This document shows positions 44,510 to 53,205 of a stretch of DNA of 64,000 bases, piece by piece. Every line of letters starts with the position of its first letter. Positions within the stretch are counted from its first letter, which is position 1. The notes below the pieces were generated by a model that saw only the letters and a list, made by a program, of their open reading frames with translations, ran no database searches and was not told the DNA's origin. The DNA comes from an uncultured Flavobacteriales bacterium (GTDB lineage Bacteria; Bacteroidota; Bacteroidia; Flavobacteriales_D; Parvicellaceae), in assembly GCA_943787535.1 (NCBI GenBank), contig CALSMU010000007.1:143071-207070 (forward strand), given 5' to 3'. The position numbers were made by a program, and so were the translations under genes.

Positions 44510-45568
44510 TTGAAAAAAAGAGCTCTTATATTATATACTGAGATTGCAGGTTATACAATAACCTGCATAAATAAAACAATTGAGTTTTATCCTGATGTAG
44601 AGTTTCACGTTGTTCGATGGCCAGTAAACAAAGAGGCTCCTTTTAAATTTGAATTAAATAGCGCTTCTATTTATGAAAGAAATGACTTTACAAATGAGCA
44701 GTTGTTAGAATTGGCGAATACAATTAATCCTGATATAATTATTTCATCGGGATGGATGGATAAAGGCTATGTAAATGTTTGTAAGCATTATAAAGGCATA
44801 GTAAAAACAGTTTTGACGCTAGATAATCATTGGTTTGGGAGCGCTAGACAAAAAATCGCAACTTTACTAAGTTCATTTATCGTAAAAAATAAATTCTCCC
44901 ATGTTTGGGTGCCTGGAAAATCCCAACGTCAATTTGCTGAAAAATTGGGTTATAAGTCTTCCGAAATATCAGAAGGATTTTATTCTGCTGATGTGGACTT
45001 ATTTTCGTCCTATTTTGAAAAGGTGAAAGAAAGTAAGATGCGTAATTTCCCTAAACGTTTTATTTACGTTGGAAGATATGTAAAACATAAGGGGATATTT
45101 GATATGTGGAATGCTTTTGTTGAATTACAAAAAGAACATCCGAACGATTGGGAATTTTGGTGTATAGGAACTGGGAATGAATTCGACAATAAGGTAGAAC
45201 ACGATAAGATTAAACATTTTGGCTTTGTTCAGCCAGAAAATTTTTTAGAATACATTGAACAAACTGGAGTATATATTCTTCCTAGTCATATAGAGCCATG
45301 GGGTGTTTCTCTGCATGAATATGCTGCAGCAGGATTTCCAATGATTTGTAGTAATCAAGTTGGAGCATCAGAAAAGTTTATACAAGAGGGTAAGAATGGT
45401 TATGTTTTTCCTGCCAGAGATAAGGAAGCAATTAAAGAAGCTTTTCGAAAAGTAATTGATTTGACAGAAAATGAGCTATTAGACATGCAGAAAAAAAGTA
45501 TTGAGTTATCTTTGGTAGTTACTCCTGAAAAATGGGCAAATACATTAATGAAATTAATCAATGATTAA
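44510..45568 (+). CDS. Family 4 glycosyltransferase
   Basis: 352 residues with GT-B features: KRFIYVGRYVKHKGIFDMWNAFVELQ (about 183-208) and PSHIEPWGVSLHEYAAAGFPMICSNQVGASEKFIQEGKNGYVF (about 259-301), the usual glycogen-synthase-like C-terminal signature. Start is TTG at 44510, one base after the previous stop. The sugar is unknown. Confidence 0.9.
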   Translation: MKKRALILYTEIAGYTITCINKTIEFYPDVEFHVVRWPVNKEAPFKFELNSASIYERNDFTNEQLLELANTINPDIIISSGWMDKGYVNVCKHYKGIVKTVLTLDNHWFGSARQKIATLLSSFIVKNKFSHVWVPGKSQRQFAEKLGYKSSEISEGFYSADVDLFSSYFEKVKESKMRNFPKRFIYVGRYVKHKGIFDMWNAFVELQKEHPNDWEFWCIGTGNEFDNKVEHDKIKHFGFVQPENFLEYIEQTGVYILPSHIEPWGVSLHEYAAAGFPMICSNQVGASEKFIQEGKNGYVFPARDKEAIKEAFRKVIDLTENELLDMQKKSIELSLVVTPEKWANTLMKLIND

Positions 45569-45589
45569 TTCGCAAAGGCAAATTGAAAG

Positions 45590-46279
45590 ATGGTAGTAGG
45601 AAGTGGTTTACTAGCAAATACATTTGTGTCATTTAAAGATAATAAGGATGTCATTATCTTTGCCTCTGGAGTTTCTAATTCGGGTTGTGTTGATCTAGAG
45701 CAATTCAAAAGAGAAAGCAATTTAGTAGCTAAATATAGGGATTCGAATAATTTGTTTGTTTACTTCGGTACAAGCAGTGTTGAAGATCCTTATTTAAAGG
45801 GCTCGTTGTACATTAAGCACAAGCTTGAAATAGAGTTTTTTATAAAATCTCATTTTAAAAGATACCTAATTGTACGTTTACCCAATGTTGTGGGGAAAAC
45901 GAACAATCCAAATACGTTGATAAATTTTGTTCATAACACTGTTCAACGTGAACAGAAAATGGATATTCAGTTAAAAGCCTCAAGATATTTGATTGATGTA
46001 GCGGATATATTCTTATACCTTGATAAAGTCATTGATAATGAAGCTGAGTTAAATAAGACGGTAAACTTGATAATTGCTAAAAAGTTGTCAGTTTTACAAA
46101 TTGTGGAATCTTTTGAGGACCATTTAGGAAAAAATATCGAAAAAGAAATTTTCCCAAATGCAGGAGGTGATTATTTATTAGAGGTGGACAACATTTTCAA
46201 TAAATATGGAATTTCTGATTTAGTTAATGGAAAAGAATATTTGGATAATCTCATTGAGAAATACTATTCTGTTTGCTAG
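45590..46279 (+). CDS. Short SDR-family (NAD-dependent epimerase-like) protein
   Basis: 229 residues. The Rossmann loop is at the very N-terminus (VVGSGLLANTF), then VYFGTSSVEDP and RLPNVVGKTNNPNTLINFV resemble SDR sugar epimerases. The usual YxxxK appears as YIKHK (about 77-81). From the ATG the first strand has only three residues before the glycine loop; a TTG seven bases upstream in another frame would supply a normal MK-type start if one base is extra, so the N-terminus is uncertain. Reductase or epimerase role in the locus is inferred. Confidence 0.65.
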   Translation: MVVGSGLLANTFVSFKDNKDVIIFASGVSNSGCVDLEQFKRESNLVAKYRDSNNLFVYFGTSSVEDPYLKGSLYIKHKLEIEFFIKSHFKRYLIVRLPNVVGKTNNPNTLINFVHNTVQREQKMDIQLKASRYLIDVADIFLYLDKVIDNEAELNKTVNLIIAKKLSVLQIVESFEDHLGKNIEKEIFPNAGGDYLLEVDNIFNKYGISDLVNGKEYLDNLIEKYYSVC

Positions 46280-46350
46280 TAAGCTTATTTATTAATAACA
46301 TTTACTTTGTAGAAAATGACCTATTTTTTATGTAAAATAAAAGCATTAAC

Positions 46351-46358
46351 TATATTTG
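46351..46358 (+). promoter_or_regulatory. -7 promoter box (TAnnTTTG) within the polysaccharide locus
   Basis: TATATTTG lies 48 bp before the ATG at 46406, in the 126-bp gap that separates the 46406 SDR gene from the gene before it. No clean TTTG at -33 is present. It would start an internal transcript for the last five genes. Confidence 0.5.
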
Positions 46359-46405
46359 TTAGATTGCAAGGGATAAATATGTAGTCACATAAATGAAATT
46401 ACCAA

Positions 46406-47353
46406 ATGATTAAAATATTAATTACCGGGGGAGCAGGAAATGTAGGAGGGGCATTAGCAAGAAAGATGGTTCAAAACCCTGCTTATTTTGTTGTTATAGT
46501 AGATGATTTGAGCACTGGGAGCAAGTCAAAATTACCTTCAGCAAATTATTCGAATTGGACATTTGTGTATTGTGATGTAAATAATCATCAGGACTTGTCT
46601 GAAATCATGATAGCCAATAATTTTGATTATGTTTTTCATTATGCTGCTGTAGTGGGAGTTCAAAGAACCTTGGAAAATCCAATAAAAGTTTTAGGAGATA
46701 TTGACGGTATAAAAAATGTATTGAGTCTAGCAAAAAACACCTCTGTAAAAAGAATATTTTACTCATCTTCTTCTGAAGTTTATGGGGAGCCCGTTGAATT
46801 ACCCCAGCATGAGGAAACCACACCATTAAACTCGCGTGTTCCTTATGCAGTTGTTAAAAATGTTGGCGAGGCCTTTTTCCGATCTTACAAAAAATCTTAT
46901 GATTTAAATTTTACAATCTTTCGATTTTTCAACACCTATGGGCCTAATCAAAGTGTTGATTTTGTTGTCGCTCGCTTTTTAGAGAAAGCATTAAAGAATG
47001 AAGACATTGGTGTTTATGGTGACGGTTCACAAACAAGAACATTTTGCTATGTAAATGACAATGTTGATGCCTGTGTAGCAATATTGGAAAATAACTTAGA
47101 AATGAATGATGTTATTAATATTGGCGGTGAGGTTGTCGTAACAATTCTCGAATTAGCTGAACTGATAATTGAAGAAACGAATTCATCTTCTAAAATTATT
47201 TATTTGCCGCCTTTGGGGGAGGGCGATATGACAAGAAGACAACCTGATAATTCTAAAATGAGAAAGATATTAGGAAGGCCCTTGTTAACTATTCGAGAAG
47301 GAGTAAAAATGATGATTACTGACCCTGTTTTCCTAAAGAACATAGGGCTTTAA
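46406..47353 (+). CDS. Nucleotide-sugar epimerase/decarboxylase (extended SDR)
   Basis: 315 residues: IKILITGGAGNVGGALARKMV (about 2-22), DYVFHYAAVVGVQRTLENP (about 73-91), RIFYSSSSEVYGEP and catalytic YAVVK (about 144-148), then FNTYGPNQSVDFVV and GDGSQTRTFCYVNDNVDAC. The overall pattern is that of UDP-glucuronate decarboxylase or UDP-sugar 4-epimerase proteins. The exact reaction cannot be told. The neighbouring amidotransferase suggests, weakly, a uronic acid substrate. Confidence 0.85.
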   Translation: MIKILITGGAGNVGGALARKMVQNPAYFVVIVDDLSTGSKSKLPSANYSNWTFVYCDVNNHQDLSEIMIANNFDYVFHYAAVVGVQRTLENPIKVLGDIDGIKNVLSLAKNTSVKRIFYSSSSEVYGEPVELPQHEETTPLNSRVPYAVVKNVGEAFFRSYKKSYDLNFTIFRFFNTYGPNQSVDFVVARFLEKALKNEDIGVYGDGSQTRTFCYVNDNVDACVAILENNLEMNDVINIGGEVVVTILELAELIIEETNSSSKIIYLPPLGEGDMTRRQPDNSKMRKILGRPLLTIREGVKMMITDPVFLKNIGL

Positions 47354-47427
47354 TAGAAGTTATTAAGAATAGTAAGAAGATTTAGCTTCGCTGAGAAAAG
47401 TTCTCTACTGCGGTCAAACATAGTTCT

Positions 47428-49308
47428 ATGTGCGGAATAAACGGGATATATAATATTTCAAAATTAAATTCCCCCCTCCAAGAGGTGGAGAAGATGATTG
47501 CAAAGCAAAAACACCGTGGTCCGGATGCTTCTGGCACTTATGTAAATGATTTTTTGGTATTTGGGCATAGTCGGCTATCGATCATTGATCCAGACTCTTC
47601 TGCTAATCAACCTTTTTATAGTTCAGACAACAAGTTTATACTCATTTTTAATGGAGAGATATACAACTATAAAAAAATAAGAGAAAGTTTACCTGACTAC
47701 CACTTTAGAACGAATTCTGATACTGAAGTTGTTTTAGCTGCTTATCAAGCATGGGGTATTAGTTGCTTGCATCAATTTAATGGGATGTTTGCATTTGCTA
47801 TTTGGGATGTTGAAAAACGTTCTCTTTTTATAGCAAGAGATAGATTGGGAATAAAGCCACTTTATGTTTATGATAATAATGAAAGTATTGTGTTTTCTTC
47901 TGAGATAAGAAGTTTAATGGAGTGCTCATTTGTAAAGAAGAAAATTGACAAGGATTCTTTTGTTGATTATTTGCGCTATAATACGGTTCACGCGCCAAAA
48001 ACTATAATAGAAGGAATTAAGGTACTTATGCCAGGTCATTACATATGGGTTAGTGAAGATGAATATAAAACCGAAGCATATTGGGATATTAATAAAAAGA
48101 TTGACCAAAAATCAGTCAATCAGTCCTACGAAGAAATTAAGATTGAAATAAAAGACCGATTAACTAAATCGGTTAAAAGAAGGTTGGTAGCAGATGTTCC
48201 ATTTGGCGCATTTTTAAGTGGAGGGGTAGATTCCAGTGCAATTGTTGCATTGATGAGTGAAGTAAGTGATGAGCCTGTGAAAACATTCAATATATCTTTT
48301 GCGGAGGAAGCGTTTTCTGAAGCAAAATATGCTCGGACTATTGCAAAGAAATATAAAACAGATCACACTGAAATTAAATTAACTCCTTTAGATTTTTTAA
48401 AAGAACTTCCAAATGCATTGTCGGTAATGGATCACCCCAGTGGGGATGGACCCAATTCATTTGTTATTTCAAAAGCGACAAAGGATGCTGGAGTTACAAT
48501 GGCGCTATCCGGGTTGGGAGGGGATGAATTATTTGCTGGTTATGATATTTTTCCAAGAGCCGTCTCCTTATTGGATAAAAAGTGGCTTTACTCCTTTCCT
48601 ATGGGGATTCGAAGATTAATGGGGAAAGCATTAAAAATAGTAAAGCCAACAATAGCTTCAGATAAAATAGTTGAAACGATAACTCAAAAATATTTAGAAC
48701 TTCCGTTTTATTACCCAATTAATCGGCAAGTTTTAAATGATGAACTAATCTCTAAGCTAACAGGAATTGGAATTCTTCCCGAAAATGCAGTTTATAGAAT
48801 TGGTCTTAATAGCATAGATGTGAACGCCCCTGGTTTTAAAGCACCGTTTTTGAGCAAAGTTTCCTATATGGAAATCAATACTTACATGCAAAATATATTG
48901 TTGCGTGATACTGATCAAATGAGTATGGCGCACTCCCTTGAGGTACGTGTTCCTTTTTTAGATCACGAGTTGGTCGAATATGTTTATGGTGTTGCTGATG
49001 AACACAAATTCCCCTATTCTCCAAAGAAATTATTGGTAGATAGTTTGGGTGATTTATTACCAAAGGAAATTGTAAATAGACCCAAAATGGGATTCACTTT
49101 TCCATGGGAACAGTGGATGAAAAATGACTTAAAGGATTTTTGTATTAAGAACTTAACCAATCTTGTTGATAAAGGTTTGTTTGATAAGAAATACTTGTGG
49201 GATATGTGGGGTAGGTTTTTAAAAGGAGATAAAAAAGCTACTTGGTCACGTTTATGGGCTTTGGTAGTTCTTGGGTTTTGGTTGGAAGAGAATGAAGTTG
49301 AAGTATAA
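47428..49308 (+). CDS. asnB: Asparagine synthetase-like glutamine amidotransferase
   Basis: 626 residues with a class II glutaminase domain starting at the catalytic Cys2 (MCGINGIYN), KHRGPDASG (about 28-36) and FNGEIYNY, followed by a PP-loop synthetase domain (GAFLSGGVDSSAIVAL about 261-276, then ALSGLGGDELFAGY). It binds ATP and uses glutamine nitrogen to amidate a carboxyl group. In polysaccharide loci, homologues amidate uronic acid residues rather than making asparagine, and the setting here (between an SDR and an acetyltransferase) supports that reading as inference. Confidence 0.92.
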   Translation: MCGINGIYNISKLNSPLQEVEKMIAKQKHRGPDASGTYVNDFLVFGHSRLSIIDPDSSANQPFYSSDNKFILIFNGEIYNYKKIRESLPDYHFRTNSDTEVVLAAYQAWGISCLHQFNGMFAFAIWDVEKRSLFIARDRLGIKPLYVYDNNESIVFSSEIRSLMECSFVKKKIDKDSFVDYLRYNTVHAPKTIIEGIKVLMPGHYIWVSEDEYKTEAYWDINKKIDQKSVNQSYEEIKIEIKDRLTKSVKRRLVADVPFGAFLSGGVDSSAIVALMSEVSDEPVKTFNISFAEEAFSEAKYARTIAKKYKTDHTEIKLTPLDFLKELPNALSVMDHPSGDGPNSFVISKATKDAGVTMALSGLGGDELFAGYDIFPRAVSLLDKKWLYSFPMGIRRLMGKALKIVKPTIASDKIVETITQKYLELPFYYPINRQVLNDELISKLTGIGILPENAVYRIGLNSIDVNAPGFKAPFLSKVSYMEINTYMQNILLRDTDQMSMAHSLEVRVPFLDHELVEYVYGVADEHKFPYSPKKLLVDSLGDLLPKEIVNRPKMGFTFPWEQWMKNDLKDFCIKNLTNLVDKGLFDKKYLWDMWGRFLKGDKKATWSRLWALVVLGFWLEENEVEV

Positions 49309-49330
49309 AGAAAATAGTTAATTTAGCTTT

Positions 49331-49882
49331 ATGCAAAAAACTGATTTAAGTAAATTTGATAATTCTTGGTACAATCCTGGAGGTCTTTTTAAAAGAGGAG
49401 TATGGTTTTTTGTGAATGTTTGTGTTATGCAAAACAGAATGAATCCATTCAATGGGCTACGTGTGTTTTTTCTTAAAATATTTGGCGCTAAATTAGGTAG
49501 TGGAGTTGTTATAAAACCAAATGTGAATATTAAATATCCATGGAAATTGGAAATTGGAAATAACGTTTGGATTGGTGAACAAGTTTGGATTGACAACTTA
49601 GGAGAAGTTAAAATTGGAGATAACGTTTGTTTGTCACAAGGAGCCATGTTATTATGTGGAAATCATAATTATAAAAAAGTTGAGTTTAATCTAGTAGTAG
49701 GGGATATCACTTTAGAAGAAGGTGTTTGGATTGGCGCTCATTCAGTAGTTTGCCCCGGAGTTAGTTGTAAATCTCATTCTATATTATCGGTAAACTCTGT
49801 TGCAGTAAAAACACTAGAGCCATATACTATTTATCAAGGTAATCCAGCTGTAGAAGTTCGTAAAAGAGAATTTAAAGACTAA
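49331..49882 (+). CDS. WcaF-like hexapeptide acetyltransferase
   Basis: 183 residues: the WcaF-type start TDLSKFDNSWYNPGGLFKRGVWFFVNVCVM (about 3-32), then hexapeptide repeats (LEIGNNVWIGEQVWIDN, VKIGDNVCLSQGAMLLCGNHNY, ITLEEGVWIGAHSVVCPG) and the closing YTIYQGNPAVEVRKRE. GNHNY carries the probable catalytic His. Its product O-acetylates a glycan sugar from acetyl-CoA. The gene lies 22 bp after the amidotransferase and shares its stop base with the next start. Confidence 0.92.
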   Translation: MQKTDLSKFDNSWYNPGGLFKRGVWFFVNVCVMQNRMNPFNGLRVFFLKIFGAKLGSGVVIKPNVNIKYPWKLEIGNNVWIGEQVWIDNLGEVKIGDNVCLSQGAMLLCGNHNYKKVEFNLVVGDITLEEGVWIGAHSVVCPGVSCKSHSILSVNSVAVKTLEPYTIYQGNPAVEVRKREFKD

Positions 49883-50640
49883 TGAAGGTTAGTATTATTA
49901 CCATAGCTTATAATAGTGCAGAAACAATAGAAGACACTATTAAGTCTATTGTTACGCAGAATTACTCCAATTTAGAATATATTATAATAGATGGAGGGTC
50001 TACGGATAAAACGCTTTCTATTGTAGATAAATTCAAAGATTCAATAACAACTATTGTTTCAGAACCTGATAAGGGAATATATGATGCAATGAATAAAGGT
50101 GTTCAAAATGCCACTGGCGATATTGTGGGGATATTAAATTCAGATGATATTTATGCTGATAATAAGGTTGTTTCGCGCATTGTAGAAGCAATTGGGAATA
50201 AAGATTCTATATATGCGGATTTAGTGTATGTGGATAGAGACAATACGGATAAAGTAACTCGTTATTGGAAATCTGGTAAATATAGAAAAGGAATCTTTAA
50301 AAGTGGATGGATGCCACCGCACCCGACTTTTTTCATAAAGAAATCATGTTATAATCAATACGGAACTTATAATCTACAATTAAAGTCGGCAGCGGACTAT
50401 GAGTTAATGTTACGAATGCTACATAAACATAATATCTCTGTAGCTTATTTACCAGAAGTAATTACTAAAATGAGAGTTGGCGGTCAAAGTAACGCTACGC
50501 TAGTAAATAGGATTAAGGCTAACAAAGAGGACAAACTAGCATGGTCTATAAATGATTTGAAACCAGGGCCATTAACGCTTATAATGAAGCCAGTTCGAAA
50601 GATTAGTCAGTTTGTTAAGAAAGGAAACAAAAACAGATAG
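49882..50640 (+). CDS. Family 2 glycosyltransferase (WcaE-like)
   Basis: 252 residues: KVSIITIAYNSAETIEDTIKSIVTQNYSNLEYIIIDGGSTDKT (about 2-44), KGIYDAMNKGVQNATGDIVGILNSDDIYADN (about 68-98, NSDD motif) and PHPTFFIKKSCYNQYGTYN (about 147-165), ending in a basic tail. The layout matches WcaE/WbbD-type transferases. Directly behind the WcaF-like acetyltransferase, as in colanic-acid-type loci. It is the last gene of the rightward locus and converges with the next gene 5 bp away. Confidence 0.92.
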   Translation: MKVSIITIAYNSAETIEDTIKSIVTQNYSNLEYIIIDGGSTDKTLSIVDKFKDSITTIVSEPDKGIYDAMNKGVQNATGDIVGILNSDDIYADNKVVSRIVEAIGNKDSIYADLVYVDRDNTDKVTRYWKSGKYRKGIFKSGWMPPHPTFFIKKSCYNQYGTYNLQLKSAADYELMLRMLHKHNISVAYLPEVITKMRVGGQSNATLVNRIKANKEDKLAWSINDLKPGPLTLIMKPVRKISQFVKKGNKNR

Positions 50641-50645
50641 TCTTC

Positions 50646-52082
50646 TTAATCTTTCTTTTCTTCCTGCACAGGAGAAACATAAGGTGAAATGTTTAATCCT
50701 AATTTAGTAATGTCAATTTGGAAGATATCTGCATCTCCTTTAGAGTCGATATCATAATAAGCACCAACATACATTGTTTTTCCATCTGCAGAAACTGAAA
50801 CTGTTTTTTCTTCTTTCACTGTATTAATTGGATAACCTATATTTTTTGGTTCACTCCAAGTATCTCCATTTTTAACTGAGTAGTAGATGTCATAACTACC
50901 AACACTTTCTTCATATCCATTGGAAGTAAAAAATAGTATCTCCCCATTTGGATGAATAAAGACACACTTTTCATCTGACAACGTATTGATAGATGGTCCT
51001 AAGTTAATAGGTTCAGACCATTTGCCCCCTTTTTGTTCCACGTAATATATGTCGGCTTGACCTTGCCCCCCTGGCCTTTCAGAAACGAAATAGATTCTTT
51101 GCCCATCAGCTGTCATACTTGCAGAACTTTCAAAATAAGTTGAGTTTATTTTTTTTGCGATTTTAGGAAATTTGTTAAGGATTTCTTTTGGAGCTCCCCA
51201 TTTACCTGATTTACCTCTTTTAGAAACGTAGATGTCACCACTGCGAGTGGCGCCAGACATTCCATCTGTAATGTTTCTGTAAATAATTAAGTCACCAATT
51301 GGAGAAAAACTTAATCCTCCATCATGGTATTCTGTATTTACTTTTCCTGATAAGTTTTGTGCTTGACCCCAAGTACTATCTTCTTTACTCCATTCAGAGA
51401 TATAAATATCTGAATAATACATATGGTCATAATTGACATCTACCATTCCACCTTTTGTGTCTGGTCTGCGCGAAGTAAATACCATAGATTTTCCATCTAA
51501 AGAAATACAAGGTGCAAATTCTGGAGCGGAAGAATTAATGTTTTCGCCAATGTTTTTAATCGAGGCATCCACCGGTGAAGCAATGGCAGCTTTTGCGTAA
51601 TCACAATGTTTCAATAATAAATTAACATCATAATCTTCTAGTTTTTTGTTGTTAGGAGTAGCTGACTTAAATGCTTCATAGCTAATAATTGCACTGTCCA
51701 ATTCTCCCAATCTAAAAAAGATGTTACCGCGCAAATAATCAAGATCCTTGTCTAATGGTTTAATAGAATCGGCTCCTCCATGCAATTCAATCGCCATGTC
51801 AAGATGCGTTTTAGCAATTTCGAATTTTTTTAATGAATATTGACATTCAGCAATTCCATATTGTGCTTTAGCGTTGTTTTTATCTATAGAAATTACTTCA
51901 CGATAAATGGTAAGAGCGCCTCGATAATTATGTGCGTAATATTTATGCTTTCCTTCAGAGAGTTTGTATTGAATTTTAGCTTTGTCGATAATGTTCTTAG
52001 TAGTATCGGTATCCCATTTAGAACCTGCCTGTGAAGAGGTGATGATGAATAATGCAAATACGATTGTCAAAAAACTTTTCAT
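50646..52082 (-). CDS. TPR and WD40-like (PD40) exported protein
   Basis: 478 residues from the ATG at 52082 (a TTG three codons upstream is also possible). Signal peptide (about 1-19, ending SSQA), TPR repeats (about 35-120: HNYRGALTIYREVISIDKNNAKAQYGIAECQY) and five or six PD40 propeller blades such as GKSMVFTSRRPD, GQRIYFVSERPGGQGQADIYYVE and GEILFFTSNGYEESVGSYDIYYS. The arrangement recalls PorE-type proteins of the T9SS, but the OmpA domain those carry is missing. Likely outer-membrane or periplasmic; function unknown. Confidence 0.82.
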   Translation of the reverse strand: MKSFLTIVFALFIITSSQAGSKWDTDTTKNIIDKAKIQYKLSEGKHKYYAHNYRGALTIYREVISIDKNNAKAQYGIAECQYSLKKFEIAKTHLDMAIELHGGADSIKPLDKDLDYLRGNIFFRLGELDSAIISYEAFKSATPNNKKLEDYDVNLLLKHCDYAKAAIASPVDASIKNIGENINSSAPEFAPCISLDGKSMVFTSRRPDTKGGMVDVNYDHMYYSDIYISEWSKEDSTWGQAQNLSGKVNTEYHDGGLSFSPIGDLIIYRNITDGMSGATRSGDIYVSKRGKSGKWGAPKEILNKFPKIAKKINSTYFESSASMTADGQRIYFVSERPGGQGQADIYYVEQKGGKWSEPINLGPSINTLSDEKCVFIHPNGEILFFTSNGYEESVGSYDIYYSVKNGDTWSEPKNIGYPINTVKEEKTVSVSADGKTMYVGAYYDIDSKGDADIFQIDITKLGLNISPYVSPVQEEKKD

Positions 52083-52120
52083 ATATTTCAATTGAATTGT
52101 ATATTTTCTTTGCTTAGAAA

Positions 52121-52128
52121 CAAATATA
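52121..52128 (-). promoter_or_regulatory. -7 promoter box (TAnnTTTG) for the TPR/PD40 gene
   Basis: The minus strand reads TATATTTG, 38 bp before the ATG at 52082. No TTTG -33 partner at normal spacing was seen. Confidence 0.45.
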
Positions 52129-52172
52129 GTTAATTTAGATTTAATTATTTCCTTTTATTTTTCAATATTACC

Positions 52173-53039
52173 CTAGTTTTCATTGGGGTTTTCTTCCTTT
52201 TTAATTGCAAAAGCATTTTTATTTAAGTCAACTAATTCATGCACTCCTAGAGTTGCAGCAACCATTGTTACAATTGGGATAACAGCCATAATGATGGAAG
52301 ATATAATAATTATAAACATAAATGTAGTACTCGAAACATCTTCTTTTATCTCGATAAAATACTTGTTTGTGTAGTGAAAAAATACCGTAAAAACCAATCC
52401 TAAAGCGATCGCAAAACCTTTATGTTTCTTAACAAATTTCACACTTTCCTTAATCGTTAATCTTCTTCTTTCATTCATGAAATCAATAAACCCGAATCCG
52501 TAATAATAAAATGCTACAAGCATAGCAAATTGCCCTGAGATAAATTTAGCAGTCCCTGCAGGTGATGGAACTATCCAAAATATAATGTACAGAATTATTG
52601 CTACACCATAAACAATGCCGAATTCAAAACAAATATTTCGAATAACAAGGTTAATTGTTCGTTTGATGTCCTTAATAAGTTGTTTTAGATTGAATTTGTA
52701 CTTATTTCCCGTTATTATTTTTTCAACTTTTTCCGATACAATGGAAAGTACTGGAGAGATCAGTATAATGAGAATGTATCTCATGAAATTAAAAATAACA
52801 TATGACATCAAAAGGAAAAAACCAGAAACAAAGAAATACCATACTTTTTTTATCATCCCTGTATCATCACCGGCAGTATAATCTCTTTTCAGCTCTTGAA
52901 AAGTAAACCCAGTGTAATAGATTACAAAAAAGATGATTATAGGGAATAAGAAATAAACCCAAAGCTTATGCTTTTTTATAAATCTTACAGCATTAATATA
53001 GCTATTGACACCTAATTTAAAATCTCCAATAAACCCCAT
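52173..53039 (-). CDS. EI24-domain membrane protein (CysZ-like)
   Basis: 288 residues with six or so membrane segments. Start is the ATG at 53039. FKLGVNSYINAVRFIKKHKLWVYFLFPIIIFF (about 7-38), an ILIISPVLSIVSEKVEKIITG segment (about 91-111) and IFWIVPSPAGTAKFISGQFAM are typical of EI24/CysZ proteins, some of which move sulfate. NERRRLTIKESVKFVKKHKGFAIALGLVF lies near the C-terminus. Sulfate transport would fit the sulfotransferase in the adjacent locus, but no sequence feature proves that. Confidence 0.8.
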   Translation of the reverse strand: MGFIGDFKLGVNSYINAVRFIKKHKLWVYFLFPIIIFFVIYYTGFTFQELKRDYTAGDDTGMIKKVWYFFVSGFFLLMSYVIFNFMRYILIILISPVLSIVSEKVEKIITGNKYKFNLKQLIKDIKRTINLVIRNICFEFGIVYGVAIILYIIFWIVPSPAGTAKFISGQFAMLVAFYYYGFGFIDFMNERRRLTIKESVKFVKKHKGFAIALGLVFTVFFHYTNKYFIEIKEDVSSTTFMFIIIISSIIMAVIPIVTMVAATLGVHELVDLNKNAFAIKKEENPNEN

Positions 53040-53140
53040 TTTTCAGTTCTTTTGGTTCAATGATTATTATTTATACATAAAGAGCAACGCAAAATATAAT
53101 TATGGTTGACAAATAGTAGGCTGAAAATACAAAATCTTTA

Positions 53141-53169
53141 TTGCAGAAAGGTAGTATTTCCTATTTTTG
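53141..53169 (+). promoter_or_regulatory. purB promoter
   Basis: TTG (53141-53143), an 18-bp spacer and TATTTTTG (53162-53169) fit the Bacteroidota -33/-7 pattern, 36 bp before the purB ATG. Confidence 0.5.
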
Positions 53170-53205
53170 CTGTCCTATGTTACAATAAATTAAAAAAAAC
53201 AGTAA

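Noticed and set aside
49318..49647. Minus-strand frame of 109 codons
   Set aside because: It lies entirely inside the WcaF-like acetyltransferase gene, whose hexapeptide repeats are unmistakable.
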